This document shows positions 9,387-17,106 of a stretch of 64,000 bases of DNA, piece after piece; position 1 is the stretch's first letter, and each line of letters starts with the position of its first letter. The stretch comes from Pandoraea terrae. Lineage in GTDB: Bacteria; Pseudomonadota; Gammaproteobacteria; Burkholderiales; Burkholderiaceae. The DNA is taken from assembly GCF_902459695.1 (NCBI RefSeq), contig NZ_CABPRZ010000030.1, positions 1 to 64,000 of the forward strand, in the 5' to 3' direction. The position numbers and the translations under genes were made by a program. The notes beneath the pieces were generated by a model, which did not search any database, was not told the DNA's origin, and saw nothing but the letters and a program-made list of their open reading frames with translations.

Positions 9387-12300
9387 TCAATTGCTTCCGG
9401 AGTAATCCCGGACCCAACATAGAGTATTCACCAATGCCATTTCCTCCGGGCTCGAACACCCGATAGTCATTAGTGCGGGATTGGCAATAAATAACGCCAA
9501 GCACTTCGCCCGCGAGATGGCCACATTCAACCGGTTCTTGCTGTACAGAAAGCCAATATTACGTGGAAGATAGTCGCCGCTGGAGGTCGCCATCGAGATG
9601 ATGACCACCTCGGCTTCCTGGCCCTGAAACTTGTCGACAGTTCCGACCCGTGCCCCTTCCGGCAAGAACTGCTTCAGGAGATTGACTTGCATGTTGTATG
9701 GGGCCACCACCAGAATGTCATGCAAAGCCATTGGGTGCTCATTTCCCTGCTTGTCGCGGTACCGTTGCTCGAGCAGACTTGCGACCAATTCCTGGACCAA
9801 TGATGCTTCCTCCTCGCTACGCTGGGAGCAGGCATCATGCTCCATAGGGAGGTAGCGCAACCCCGTGGGCGCCAGAGCAGGATGAGCACCTGCTGACAGC
9901 AACAAGCTCTGGTGTGTATTGTTCGGTTCCGGCTCAAGACGGCCGTCGTACACGGCATCGGAGATGAACCGGCAGACGTGGGGATGCATGCGCCAAGTCG
10001 TGCCCAGGAAAACTCCGCGTTCCGGAGGGATGGTGGCCATGCCCTGCAGCAAGTAGTCGAGGGAGGAGTCCCCCGAATGCCCCGGGTGCACGCCCTGGAC
10101 GGGCTGACCGAGCTGCATCTGGTCCCCCAACAGCACGAGGTTCTTGGCGCTAGCTCCCATCGCGACTAGATTCGCAAGTGCTACCTGACCAGCTTCGTCG
10201 ATAAACAGGTAGTCCAGGGCCTGGTCCAGGTTGGGGTCGGCAAAAAGCCAGGCGGTGCCGGCTACTAACCGGGCGCCGGCTCCCAACGCCATCACCACGT
10301 CGTCGTTGTCGAAGACATCGGAGATGTACTTCCCCTCGAACATCGACTCCGCTTTACCTTTCGTAGACTTCTTGACCCCATGGAAAGAAAACCCCTCGTT
10401 ACCGGCAACCTTCTCGACGCCTTCAAGCAAGTTATTGATAGCTTTGTGGCTATTGGATGCAACGCCCACGCGGCAACCTCGTTTCATCAATGCGGCGATG
10501 ACATGTGAGCCGGTGTACGTTTTGCCTGCACCCGGTGGTCCCTGCACAAAAATGTAGCTGCTATCCAGGTCTTCGATGGCATCAATAATCTGAGGCAGCG
10601 CATCAGCGGTGTCGGGTACGATGGAAGCACCCATGGGCAGGCTGCGGATGCCGGGTAACGCTCGGGTGAGAGCAGCTTCAATCGCTGGATATGTTTGGTT
10701 CCCTTGCACAATGCTGTCAGCAAAGCGAAAAATAGCCTCCTTAAGCTTATCGGTCGACACAGGCCTTCCTGGCCCGAGGCCGACGTCGGGCGGTAACGCC
10801 TCACGGTCGGCGCTGCGCTTAAAACTTACACGGCGATTGTCCGCATCCACCGTGAGGTCTCTCACCGACTCGCCAGTCTGTGTAATGGTGGCGGGGTCGC
10901 CAGTCTTAAGCTTGGATTCCTGCTCGGGGAAAACATACGTATACAGAATGGAGCGCTTCTCCGCGCGCGGTGGACTCTCCGGGTCCAACTTCAGCCCAGC
11001 AATGCACTCCCCGTCTTCTAGCAATTCATCCGTGGTCATTTCCATTCGGGAGAACATCGCCCACCATTCCGGCTTGGCAGCGCGACGATGGAAGTCGAGA
11101 AGCTGGTATGTAAGCTCTTGGAGCTGCTCTCGCTCTCCCCAGGATGCCCGGTCAGCCGGCAATCCGTCGACCAACTGTTGACGATAGAGCATGAGACGCT
11201 TCTCGTCTTCGGTCATCTCCCCGACTATAGGTCCGCTCTGGGCCGAGTCAGATGCACCCAGCGTTGCCCAAGGCATGCCGGCTGGACGCAACGTCAACAG
11301 CCACTCTCGCAATTCGTATGTCGAGCGAACGTCATCAAAGTTGTAGTCCTCGATGTCCTTGAGGTACTTAGGGTCTCCCGTTTCTTTCCAGTGTTCGTAA
11401 TAGACGATACTGGCCCCCGCATTCTTTACATCACCGGTACGCTGCTCAAGGTAGAAATGTTCGATGTTTTTGATGGAGTAGCGCGGCTCGGAGACGCGAA
11501 CGCCTTCGCGCACCACCTTGTAAAGGTCCACGAGCTTGCGGGCACGCAAGAGGTTATCCACTTCGGCCTCTCGAGTGCCATGCAAGGACATCAGCTTCTT
11601 GAGCGCCGTTTCCTCGTACGAAGCATAGTGATATATATGGGCTGCCGGATGCTGCTGGAGCCATTCCGTCACGAAATCCATGAACTGCTCGAAGGCAACC
11701 TTCTCCTCTGCGCGGCTATGGGCCCAGAACGGCTTGAACTTGGCTTCGCCACTCTCAAACAAGTAAAGACCGAAGAGGTATTCGAGTCCACCTTCCTCAA
11801 GGGGGTTACCCTCCATGTCAAAGAACAGGTCACCGGCATCTGGAGCGGGCAACCGGGCGAAGCCACGGCTAGCGTCCGGGTCAACAGGGAGCAGCTCGAG
11901 CTGATTCTCCCCAGTCTGTCGAGCCTGATACTGGAGCGATGCTTGATGACGAAGCTTGTCCAAGGTTTCCCTGGCCATTTTGGGAATCTTGGCTTCGACT
12001 GGGAACTTAGCGAGCGCGGCCAACGTCGGCACGCCGGCCTCATGGAGCTTCTTGGCTTGAATTTTGGTGATGTTGGCAACCTGGCAGAGGTGGTCGTCTG
12101 CCAGTCGGCGCTCGTCACAAAGACCGCTCCACTTGCATTGGCCGCACTTTGCGCACGGGTCGGGATACGTTTCGACTGGGTCACCGGTCACCCTATCCAA
12201 AAAGCGGTCAATCAACAGACTGAGATACTTGGCATAGTCAGCACAGCGGAACGAATCCTCGGTCTCGTCCCCCAAGATTACGCGCATCGCCAGAGGCTCA

Positions 12301-12782
12301 ACGCCTTGGGCCTTTTCCAGCAACGCCGAGTAGAAACCGAGTTGAACGATGAATTTGGCCTTGGTGGTCCGAGCCAGCTTGGTATCGAGAACTTCGTAGC
12401 TGTAGCTGCCCAGGTTGGAGGGGCGAGAGACCTTCCGAAGAAAATCCGCGTGACCGATGAGGCAACCGTCACGCAATGTAGCCTGGTAGATGATTTCAAC
12501 ACCTTCGCGCATCGCTTCCAGGGTGGCCGCAATCTTTTGCTCCAGGCTCCCACCGAGGCCGGCGATGTCGACGAATGAACTGTGCTGGGCCTTGAGCGTC
12601 TCGACAAAGCGGGCCTCGTGTTGATGCCCTTTGTCCTGAATCAGCTTTGCTTCGTCGCCGTCTTTTGTGCGTGGAAGCGGGGCCTCCAAGTCGATAAGGT
12701 CTAGACTCGTAAGGTGCTCACATTCGAGGAAATTCACCAGGTCAGACGCTGAGTAAGCGATACCGCCGTCTAGCTTTTGCAT
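9387..12782 (-). CDS. TM0106-family RecB-like nuclease fused to SF1 (Dna2/Upf1-type) helicase
   Basis: The 1,131-residue protein combines three modules. Residues about 1-300 resemble the Cas4/RecB-like TM0106 nuclease, with a cysteine cluster near 208-220 (PCAKCGQCKWSGLC) that may bind an iron-sulphur cluster. Residues about 310-520 resemble the RNase_H_2/YprB fold, beginning with DLFFDMEGNP. Residues about 720-1125 form a superfamily 1B helicase with Walker A GPPGAGKT near 750, DEAG near 860 and a C-terminal DKFQGQE motif. This layout resembles Dna2, which unwinds and trims DNA ends. The gene follows the WYL regulator by 66 bases and is probably co-transcribed with it. It is not a core DISARM component, so it is either a DISARM accessory or part of a separate nuclease system in the same operon. 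Family assignment is confident; the defence role is inferred from neighbours. Confidence 0.88.
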   Translation of the reverse strand: MQKLDGGIAYSASDLVNFLECEHLTSLDLIDLEAPLPRTKDGDEAKLIQDKGHQHEARFVETLKAQHSSFVDIAGLGGSLEQKIAATLEAMREGVEIIYQATLRDGCLIGHADFLRKVSRPSNLGSYSYEVLDTKLARTTKAKFIVQLGFYSALLEKAQGVEPLAMRVILGDETEDSFRCADYAKYLSLLIDRFLDRVTGDPVETYPDPCAKCGQCKWSGLCDERRLADDHLCQVANITKIQAKKLHEAGVPTLAALAKFPVEAKIPKMARETLDKLRHQASLQYQARQTGENQLELLPVDPDASRGFARLPAPDAGDLFFDMEGNPLEEGGLEYLFGLYLFESGEAKFKPFWAHSRAEEKVAFEQFMDFVTEWLQQHPAAHIYHYASYEETALKKLMSLHGTREAEVDNLLRARKLVDLYKVVREGVRVSEPRYSIKNIEHFYLEQRTGDVKNAGASIVYYEHWKETGDPKYLKDIEDYNFDDVRSTYELREWLLTLRPAGMPWATLGASDSAQSGPIVGEMTEDEKRLMLYRQQLVDGLPADRASWGEREQLQELTYQLLDFHRRAAKPEWWAMFSRMEMTTDELLEDGECIAGLKLDPESPPRAEKRSILYTYVFPEQESKLKTGDPATITQTGESVRDLTVDADNRRVSFKRSADREALPPDVGLGPGRPVSTDKLKEAIFRFADSIVQGNQTYPAIEAALTRALPGIRSLPMGASIVPDTADALPQIIDAIEDLDSSYIFVQGPPGAGKTYTGSHVIAALMKRGCRVGVASNSHKAINNLLEGVEKVAGNEGFSFHGVKKSTKGKAESMFEGKYISDVFDNDDVVMALGAGARLVAGTAWLFADPNLDQALDYLFIDEAGQVALANLVAMGASAKNLVLLGDQMQLGQPVQGVHPGHSGDSSLDYLLQGMATIPPERGVFLGTTWRMHPHVCRFISDAVYDGRLEPEPNNTHQSLLLSAGAHPALAPTGLRYLPMEHDACSQRSEEEASLVQELVASLLEQRYRDKQGNEHPMALHDILVVAPYNMQVNLLKQFLPEGARVGTVDKFQGQEAEVVIISMATSSGDYLPRNIGFLYSKNRLNVAISRAKCLALFIANPALMTIGCSSPEEMALVNTLCWVRDYSGSN

Positions 12783-12848
12783 AGTGCTCCCCGAAATTTT
12801 CCCACTGTTACCAGCGTATTGGACCGCCAGCTCATGGAATGAGCCATC

Positions 12849-13814
12849 TCAAAAATTCGTCAATGCATCCCGCAATTTCTTGCCAACCATCTCCCGAAGC
12901 GAGACCGGCGAGACGACTCGAACGTCGGGCAAATGTTTGAGAATTTCCATGACCAATTCGGTCGGTGCGCTATAGGGAACGCGCAGGTGGTAGGTCCCAT
13001 CGTCGGCAAACCAGCCCCGCTGTTCCGCATGCCATGTTTCGTGCGCAACCCAACGGGCGCGCTCCGGCGAGAAAGCTAACTCAGCCCATTCCACGCTTTT
13101 CCCAGCGAAAATCCCATACCCACCGTCCAAGGCAGCGCAGATTTCTTTATCCGATATTTCCTTTGCCGCTTCCTGCCCTAACCGGACCCCTCGTATGGCG
13201 TCAAGTCCAAAGCTGCGCAGGTCATCGCGCAAATGGCAATACGCGTCCAAGTACCAGTTTTCCCGGTAGTAAGTCAGGCGCTGGGGAGAGACCTCGCGGC
13301 GAACAGTCTCATCGCGGCCCTTGCTATAGTGGTCCAAGACAACACGGCGCCGCTGAAGCAGCGCCGTCGAAAGCGGACTGAAATGCTGGGGTTCATAGGT
13401 CCGCGCGTTGACTCGTTGCAGCCGAATCCGCTTATCCACGGCTTCGATTGGGACCCCGTCTTGGTCAAGCAGCAATCGCAGCCGGGAAAGCAGTGGGTCG
13501 ATATGCGGAGCGAGGATGCCGGGCTCGAGATTCTTGAGCAACTGCTGCATCATGAGCAACGCATGTATCTCAGAGGCGTTGAACCACAGTCCTGGCAGCT
13601 CGTATCTATCCCCCGCCCCTTGCTTGTCGAACCGATAACCGCCCTCATCGCGGTCCCAAACGATGGGAGCGTTAAGACGGTCACGAAGATATTCGAGGTC
13701 TCGCTTGAAGGTGGCCAGCGATACTTCCAGCTCTTCCAGGAACACCTGCACTGGAACGACCTGCCGTTCCTGCAGGAGATGGTCAATGCGGTATAGCCGT
13801 TCCGTCCGATTCAT
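12849..13814 (-). CDS. HTH-WYL domain transcriptional regulator
   Basis: The 321-residue protein starts with a DeoR-like winged helix (residues 1-65, MNRTERLYRIDHLLQERQ onward). It continues through a WYL domain around residues 135-205, where RLTYYRENWYLDAYC gives the signature tyrosine-tryptophan core, and ends in a WCX-type C-terminal domain. WYL proteins with this order, such as BrxR and CapW, repress phage-defence operons until a ligand, possibly damaged nucleic acid, releases them. It lies first, or second, in the leftward nuclease-helicase-methylase operon and is divergent from a CBASS operon, so it may control either or both. The start is supported by GGAGC upstream. An inverted repeat at 14181-14208 is a candidate binding site. 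Function as a regulator is strong; the targets are inference. Confidence 0.88.
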   Translation of the reverse strand: MNRTERLYRIDHLLQERQVVPVQVFLEELEVSLATFKRDLEYLRDRLNAPIVWDRDEGGYRFDKQGAGDRYELPGLWFNASEIHALLMMQQLLKNLEPGILAPHIDPLLSRLRLLLDQDGVPIEAVDKRIRLQRVNARTYEPQHFSPLSTALLQRRRVVLDHYSKGRDETVRREVSPQRLTYYRENWYLDAYCHLRDDLRSFGLDAIRGVRLGQEAAKEISDKEICAALDGGYGIFAGKSVEWAELAFSPERARWVAHETWHAEQRGWFADDGTYHLRVPYSAPTELVMEILKHLPDVRVVSPVSLREMVGKKLRDALTNF

Positions 13815-13829
13815 CCTAGCTCCAAACGA

Positions 13830-14147
13830 CTACTCTCGGTTGACTCGCTGGGGCCGATGCCCCACGGTAATGACTTTGCCACCGGCATCCATCACCGCGT
13901 TGACATCCTGTGCTGGCGTCGGGCCCCTGAACACGCTATCGCCAGCAGCCAAGCAAATCCGTTCGCGACACCTATTGTTTAGGTACGACACTCTCGCCCC
14001 TTTGTAGGTATACATCGTTGTCCCGAACTCGTAGGCAATGCATCTTCCGGGCATCGATGTTGCCGACGCCAAATCCTCGCGTGCGCGGTCATCTTGGCAC
14101 CACAGGGAGCTCGCTGAAGTAACCCAGCGCTCCCATTGTGGAACCAT
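13830..14147 (-). CDS. Small hypothetical protein upstream of the WYL regulator
   Basis: An open frame of 105 codons ends 15 bases before the WYL regulator start on the same strand. No family is recognised; the product is basic, with several cysteines (CIAYE, NRCRERICLAAG) and no membrane segment. The spacing would suit an operon leader gene, and the candidate operator lies about 35 bases upstream of its start. There is no clear ribosome-binding site, and codon use is not convincing enough to separate it from a chance frame. Confidence 0.3.
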   Translation of the reverse strand: MVPQWERWVTSASSLWCQDDRAREDLASATSMPGRCIAYEFGTTMYTYKGARVSYLNNRCRERICLAAGDSVFRGPTPAQDVNAVMDAGGKVITVGHRPQRVNRE

Positions 14148-14180
14148 TCCAAGCTCACGAGATGAGCTAGTTGAGCATTT

Positions 14181-14208
14181 TATCGACGTTTATCGAACGG
14201 CGTCGATA
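14181..14208. promoter_or_regulatory. Candidate operator: TATCGACG-N12-CGTCGATA inverted repeat
   Basis: Perfect 8-bp arms flank a 12-bp spacer that itself contains another TATCGA half-site, so three related half-sites lie within 28 bp. The element is in the spacer between the WYL-led operon and the CBASS side. Short imperfect palindromes of this sort are bound by BrxR/CapW-type WYL repressors. Binding here is inference from location and symmetry. Confidence 0.45.
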
Positions 14209-14322
14209 GATGTCGGGAAAATGCCACATCAAACGTGCCTCAGCCCTCTTTGCCAGACTGGCTCACTCTATGAGCCACATGGAGCCTGAGAATACCCAAA
14301 CGAATACTGAAAGGAGCACGTG

Positions 14323-14592
14323 ATGAAAATCAGCGCTAACTGGGTTTCGTTAATGCTGCGGCGCGAAGGTGTCTGGCTCACAGCCGAAGAACGGCAAGGA
14401 GCTGCAGCACACTATCGGGACGTTCCGGCATACGTCCGGCGGGGTATGCGTATTCCTGAATTGGGGTGTTTTCTCAGGTCGGTATCGCAACAGTCAACCG
14501 AGCCTCACCACTCGCTTCAATTGGATTGGGCCAATGATACGGCGTTCCAAGCATTAACTATCTGGCCAGGTGAAGGTTCGGCAGCGCGGTAA
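14323..14592 (+). CDS. Small hypothetical protein preceding the CBASS operon
   Basis: This 89-residue frame has a strong ribosome-binding site, AAAGGAGC, six bases before the ATG, better than most genes in the island. An in-frame GTG three bases earlier is too close to the site. The protein begins MKISANWVSLMLRREGVWLT and has no signal peptide, membrane helix or recognised domain. It lies 75 bases upstream of the CD-NTase on the same strand, so it may be a leader or accessory gene of the CBASS operon. The good initiation signal supports real translation, but the lack of any family keeps confidence moderate. Confidence 0.42.
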   Translation: MKISANWVSLMLRREGVWLTAEERQGAAAHYRDVPAYVRRGMRIPELGCFLRSVSQQSTEPHHSLQLDWANDTAFQALTIWPGEGSAAR

Positions 14593-14667
14593 GTTGATGT
14601 GTGCCAAGCCATTACCACTCGGCAGGGCAGCGTTCGAAACGGAAATCTCGACTCTTTGGGGGGCTGA

Positions 14668-15633
14668 ATGGGACTGGAACATGTTGGGCACGCCGATATT
14701 GTGCGATTCGCTCGCGCGCGCGTAAATCTACCGCAAGAAGACGCAGATGACTTGAAGGGTCAAGCGCTGCGGCTAACGAAGCGGCTCGAGAACTATCTGG
14801 AGGAGCACCCTCAGTTCGAGCTGCGTCGTGTCATGTTGTCTGGCAGCTTGGCCAAAGGCACCGCGCTCCAGTCCACTAGCGACGTTGACGTCGGTTGTTA
14901 TGTGTCGTCGGACTCGGCGCCGCATGAAATTGGGAAGCTTATCGACTGGCTCGCCAAAAAGCTTGAAACCGCTTTTGCAAATCTTCAGCCGGAGCAAATT
15001 ACGAGGAAGGATTATTCGGTTTCGGTCACCTTCAAGACGACCGGGAATGAAGTCGACGTTGTGCCTATTCTCTACGACGGCGACAAGCAGTGGCGTGGTT
15101 ATCTTTACTCAAAGGATACCGGTGATACCCTGCTGACCAGCATTCCAATGCATCTCGAGTTTATTGCGAAGCGCAAGCAAGCAAACAAGACGCACTTCAG
15201 TCAGCTCGTGCGACTCATTAAGTACTGGGCGGCAATCCAGAAGCGGGAAGTCGAGGGTTTTCGGTTCAAGTCGTTTATGGCTGAGCTAATCCTCGCCCAT
15301 CTCGCCGACAGAGGCGCAGCATTGGGCGACTACCCCGGCGCTCTCGCCCAGTTTTTCAATTTCGTTGCTGCAGACGAGTTTGCGACGACTATCGCATTCT
15401 CCGACTACTACAACCCCAGTTCGTGTGCCAAGACGAGCGACACGGTCCGCATCTGGGACCCTGTCAATTGCGAAAACAATGTCGCAAAACTCTATGACGA
15501 GAACAACAAGCAACTCATCGTTGAGGCCGCACTCGACGCCGGTGATGCCATAGCATCCGCCTCGCGGGCGGTCACAAAAAGTGAAACAGTCCGGTATTGG
15601 CAAAAGGTCTTCGGCCCTTCCTTCAACGCGTGA
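14668..15633 (+). CDS. CBASS CD-NTase (cyclic oligonucleotide synthase)
   Basis: The 321-residue protein has the polymerase-beta nucleotidyltransferase signature of cGAS/DncV-like enzymes: GS at residues 59-60 in GSLAKGT, the metal-binding pair D72 and D74 in STSDVDV, and the third carboxylate D130 in NEVDVVPI. After phage sensing it should make a cyclic di- or trinucleotide that activates the effector encoded three genes downstream. Partnership with HORMA, TRIP13 and a Cap4-like effector resembles operons of CD-NTase clade D, whose studied members with Cap4 make cyclic trinucleotides. The clade and the product are inference from context. It is the first gene of a tight operon and is followed seven bases later by the HORMA gene. 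All catalytic residues are present, so it should be active. Confidence 0.93.
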   Translation: MGLEHVGHADIVRFARARVNLPQEDADDLKGQALRLTKRLENYLEEHPQFELRRVMLSGSLAKGTALQSTSDVDVGCYVSSDSAPHEIGKLIDWLAKKLETAFANLQPEQITRKDYSVSVTFKTTGNEVDVVPILYDGDKQWRGYLYSKDTGDTLLTSIPMHLEFIAKRKQANKTHFSQLVRLIKYWAAIQKREVEGFRFKSFMAELILAHLADRGAALGDYPGALAQFFNFVAADEFATTIAFSDYYNPSSCAKTSDTVRIWDPVNCENNVAKLYDENNKQLIVEAALDAGDAIASASRAVTKSETVRYWQKVFGPSFNA

Positions 15634-15640
15634 GGCTTGG

Positions 15641-16150
15641 ATGAGCGAATCGAGTTCGACCACTTTTACAGAATCGTTCACTGTCGTTCACGCACGGCAC
15701 ATCGCGTCTAAGGTCGCGGCCGACTTGCAGCGATTTCAGGATTTCTATGGGGCGCCCGCAACCGAATGGATAAGCCGGTACGAAGCAGAGCTCGTCGAGG
15801 TCCTGAAATATGATGTGCTTGGCACCGTCACCTACGGCTTCAAGCGTGACGGCCTTTGGACCAGAGCGGCTGTCAAATACGTGGCCTTGCCCGGCGGCAC
15901 ATTGGTAGAGAACCACGACCCCGGCCGCGTCAAGCCCAACCTAGATGTCGCAGGCGCGAGTTTCACCTCCTACCTGACACATAACGACCGTTGGTGGCAG
16001 TTATCAGATGGCCAAAGGGCGTCGATTCGCGCGTCTCTGCCTTTCCAACGTGGCACTGGAAACGAGCCGCCTCTTGAGTCCGGGCGCTGGGAAACGGACA
16101 AAAGCTATCTTGCTGGCGGCCGAGGAATTGGCCGAAGCTCTGTACGGTAA
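15641..16150 (+). CDS. cap7: CBASS HORMA-domain protein (Cap7-like)
   Basis: The 169-residue product sits between the CD-NTase and a TRIP13-like ATPase, the invariant place of bacterial HORMA proteins in type III CBASS. Its opening (SFTVVHARHIASKVAADLQRF) and length agree with the HORMA core, and the C-terminal 50 residues are a flexible tail suited to the safety-belt region. HORMA proteins bind closure peptides of phage origin and then activate the CD-NTase. I chose the ATG at 15641, seven bases after the preceding stop, over an upstream in-frame ATG inside the CD-NTase gene. Primary sequence similarity of bacterial HORMAs is low, so identification rests largely on operon position plus these features. 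Confidence 0.8.
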   Translation: MSESSSTTFTESFTVVHARHIASKVAADLQRFQDFYGAPATEWISRYEAELVEVLKYDVLGTVTYGFKRDGLWTRAAVKYVALPGGTLVENHDPGRVKPNLDVAGASFTSYLTHNDRWWQLSDGQRASIRASLPFQRGTGNEPPLESGRWETDKSYLAGGRGIGRSSVR

Positions 16151-16152
16151 CC

Positions 16153-17097
16153 ATGACAAACGAACAACCACCAAAAAACGAGCTGTTCGACCGATGCCTC
16201 GAATTCCCCAACGTCGCAGCCAAGAAGCGACTGGCGAGACTTGTCGGCATCGAGGACATCAAAGAACGACTCACGAAGTTGCTCGGCATCCTTGTTAATC
16301 CACAGGGACCAAAGGAATGGGCGAACAAATTCCACCCGGCCGCCGCGATTCTTCTAGACTACGTCCAGCGCAGGCCGCCGCTTGTCATCTTGGCCGGGGA
16401 CGTCGGCACAGGGAAGACCGAACTCTCCGAAACGATTGGTGATGCCGTCGCACGCGCCGAAGACATCTCGGTCACGCTTTACCCGTTGAGCTTGGCTACG
16501 CGGGGAACTGGAAAAGTCGGCGAGATGACGCGTCTGGTTTCCGCAGCGTTTGACACGACATTGAGCGCCGCGACGAAATTGCAGCGCTCAAAGGGGAAGG
16601 CCAGCGGGGGCGTCATTCTACTCGTTGATGAAGGTGATGCGCTGACTCAGAGCCGCGAGAACGGTCAAATGCACCACGAAGACCGCGCAGGCGTGAATGC
16701 GTTCATCCGAGGTGTTGACCGCTTGGCAGAAAGCGGCGTGCCTGCAGCCGTAATCTTGTGCACGAATCGCTTATCCGCGATTGACCCCGCCGTTCAGCGG
16801 CGCGCCGGCGAAGTTTTCCAGTTCGCTCGACCAAACGACATTCAACGACGTGCCGTCATGGAAGCGCCCCTAACAGAGGTCGGCTTCACGCCATCGCAAA
16901 TCGATACGTTGGTTTCGTTGACTGGCAAGTCAGCGGACAGTGCCTTCGGCTTCACATATTCTGACCTCACGCAAAGGCTACTCCCGACGCTGGTGCTTGA
17001 CGCGTACCCGAGCAAAGCAGTCAAGTTCGAACGAGCGGCCGAATTGGCACGCGCGATGCGTGCGACGCCGCCGTTCCAGAACTCCCCGACTTCGTAG
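16153..17097 (+). CDS. cap6: CBASS TRIP13/Pch2-like AAA+ ATPase (Cap6-like)
   Basis: This 314-residue AAA+ ATPase has Walker A GDVGTGKT at residues 82-89, Walker B GVILLVDEGDAL at about 153-164, a sensor-1 region ILCTNRLSAI and a C-terminal lid. The order and spacing match TRIP13/Pch2 remodellers, with MTRLVSAAF corresponding to the conserved helix between the Walker motifs. In type III CBASS the ATPase unfolds the closed HORMA protein and so switches the CD-NTase off. The gene starts three bases after the HORMA stop and ends ten bases before the effector start, so all are likely on one message. The fold is certain and the partner assignment follows from context. Confidence 0.92.
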   Translation: MTNEQPPKNELFDRCLEFPNVAAKKRLARLVGIEDIKERLTKLLGILVNPQGPKEWANKFHPAAAILLDYVQRRPPLVILAGDVGTGKTELSETIGDAVARAEDISVTLYPLSLATRGTGKVGEMTRLVSAAFDTTLSAATKLQRSKGKASGGVILLVDEGDALTQSRENGQMHHEDRAGVNAFIRGVDRLAESGVPAAVILCTNRLSAIDPAVQRRAGEVFQFARPNDIQRRAVMEAPLTEVGFTPSQIDTLVSLTGKSADSAFGFTYSDLTQRLLPTLVLDAYPSKAVKFERAAELARAMRATPPFQNSPTS

Positions 17098-17106
17098 GAG
17101 CCCACG

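Noticed and set aside
11088-12578. A 496-codon plus-strand frame
   Set aside because: It is the antisense of the RecB-like nuclease/helicase gene, which has clear motifs on the minus strand. Long antisense frames are expected in GC-rich DNA.
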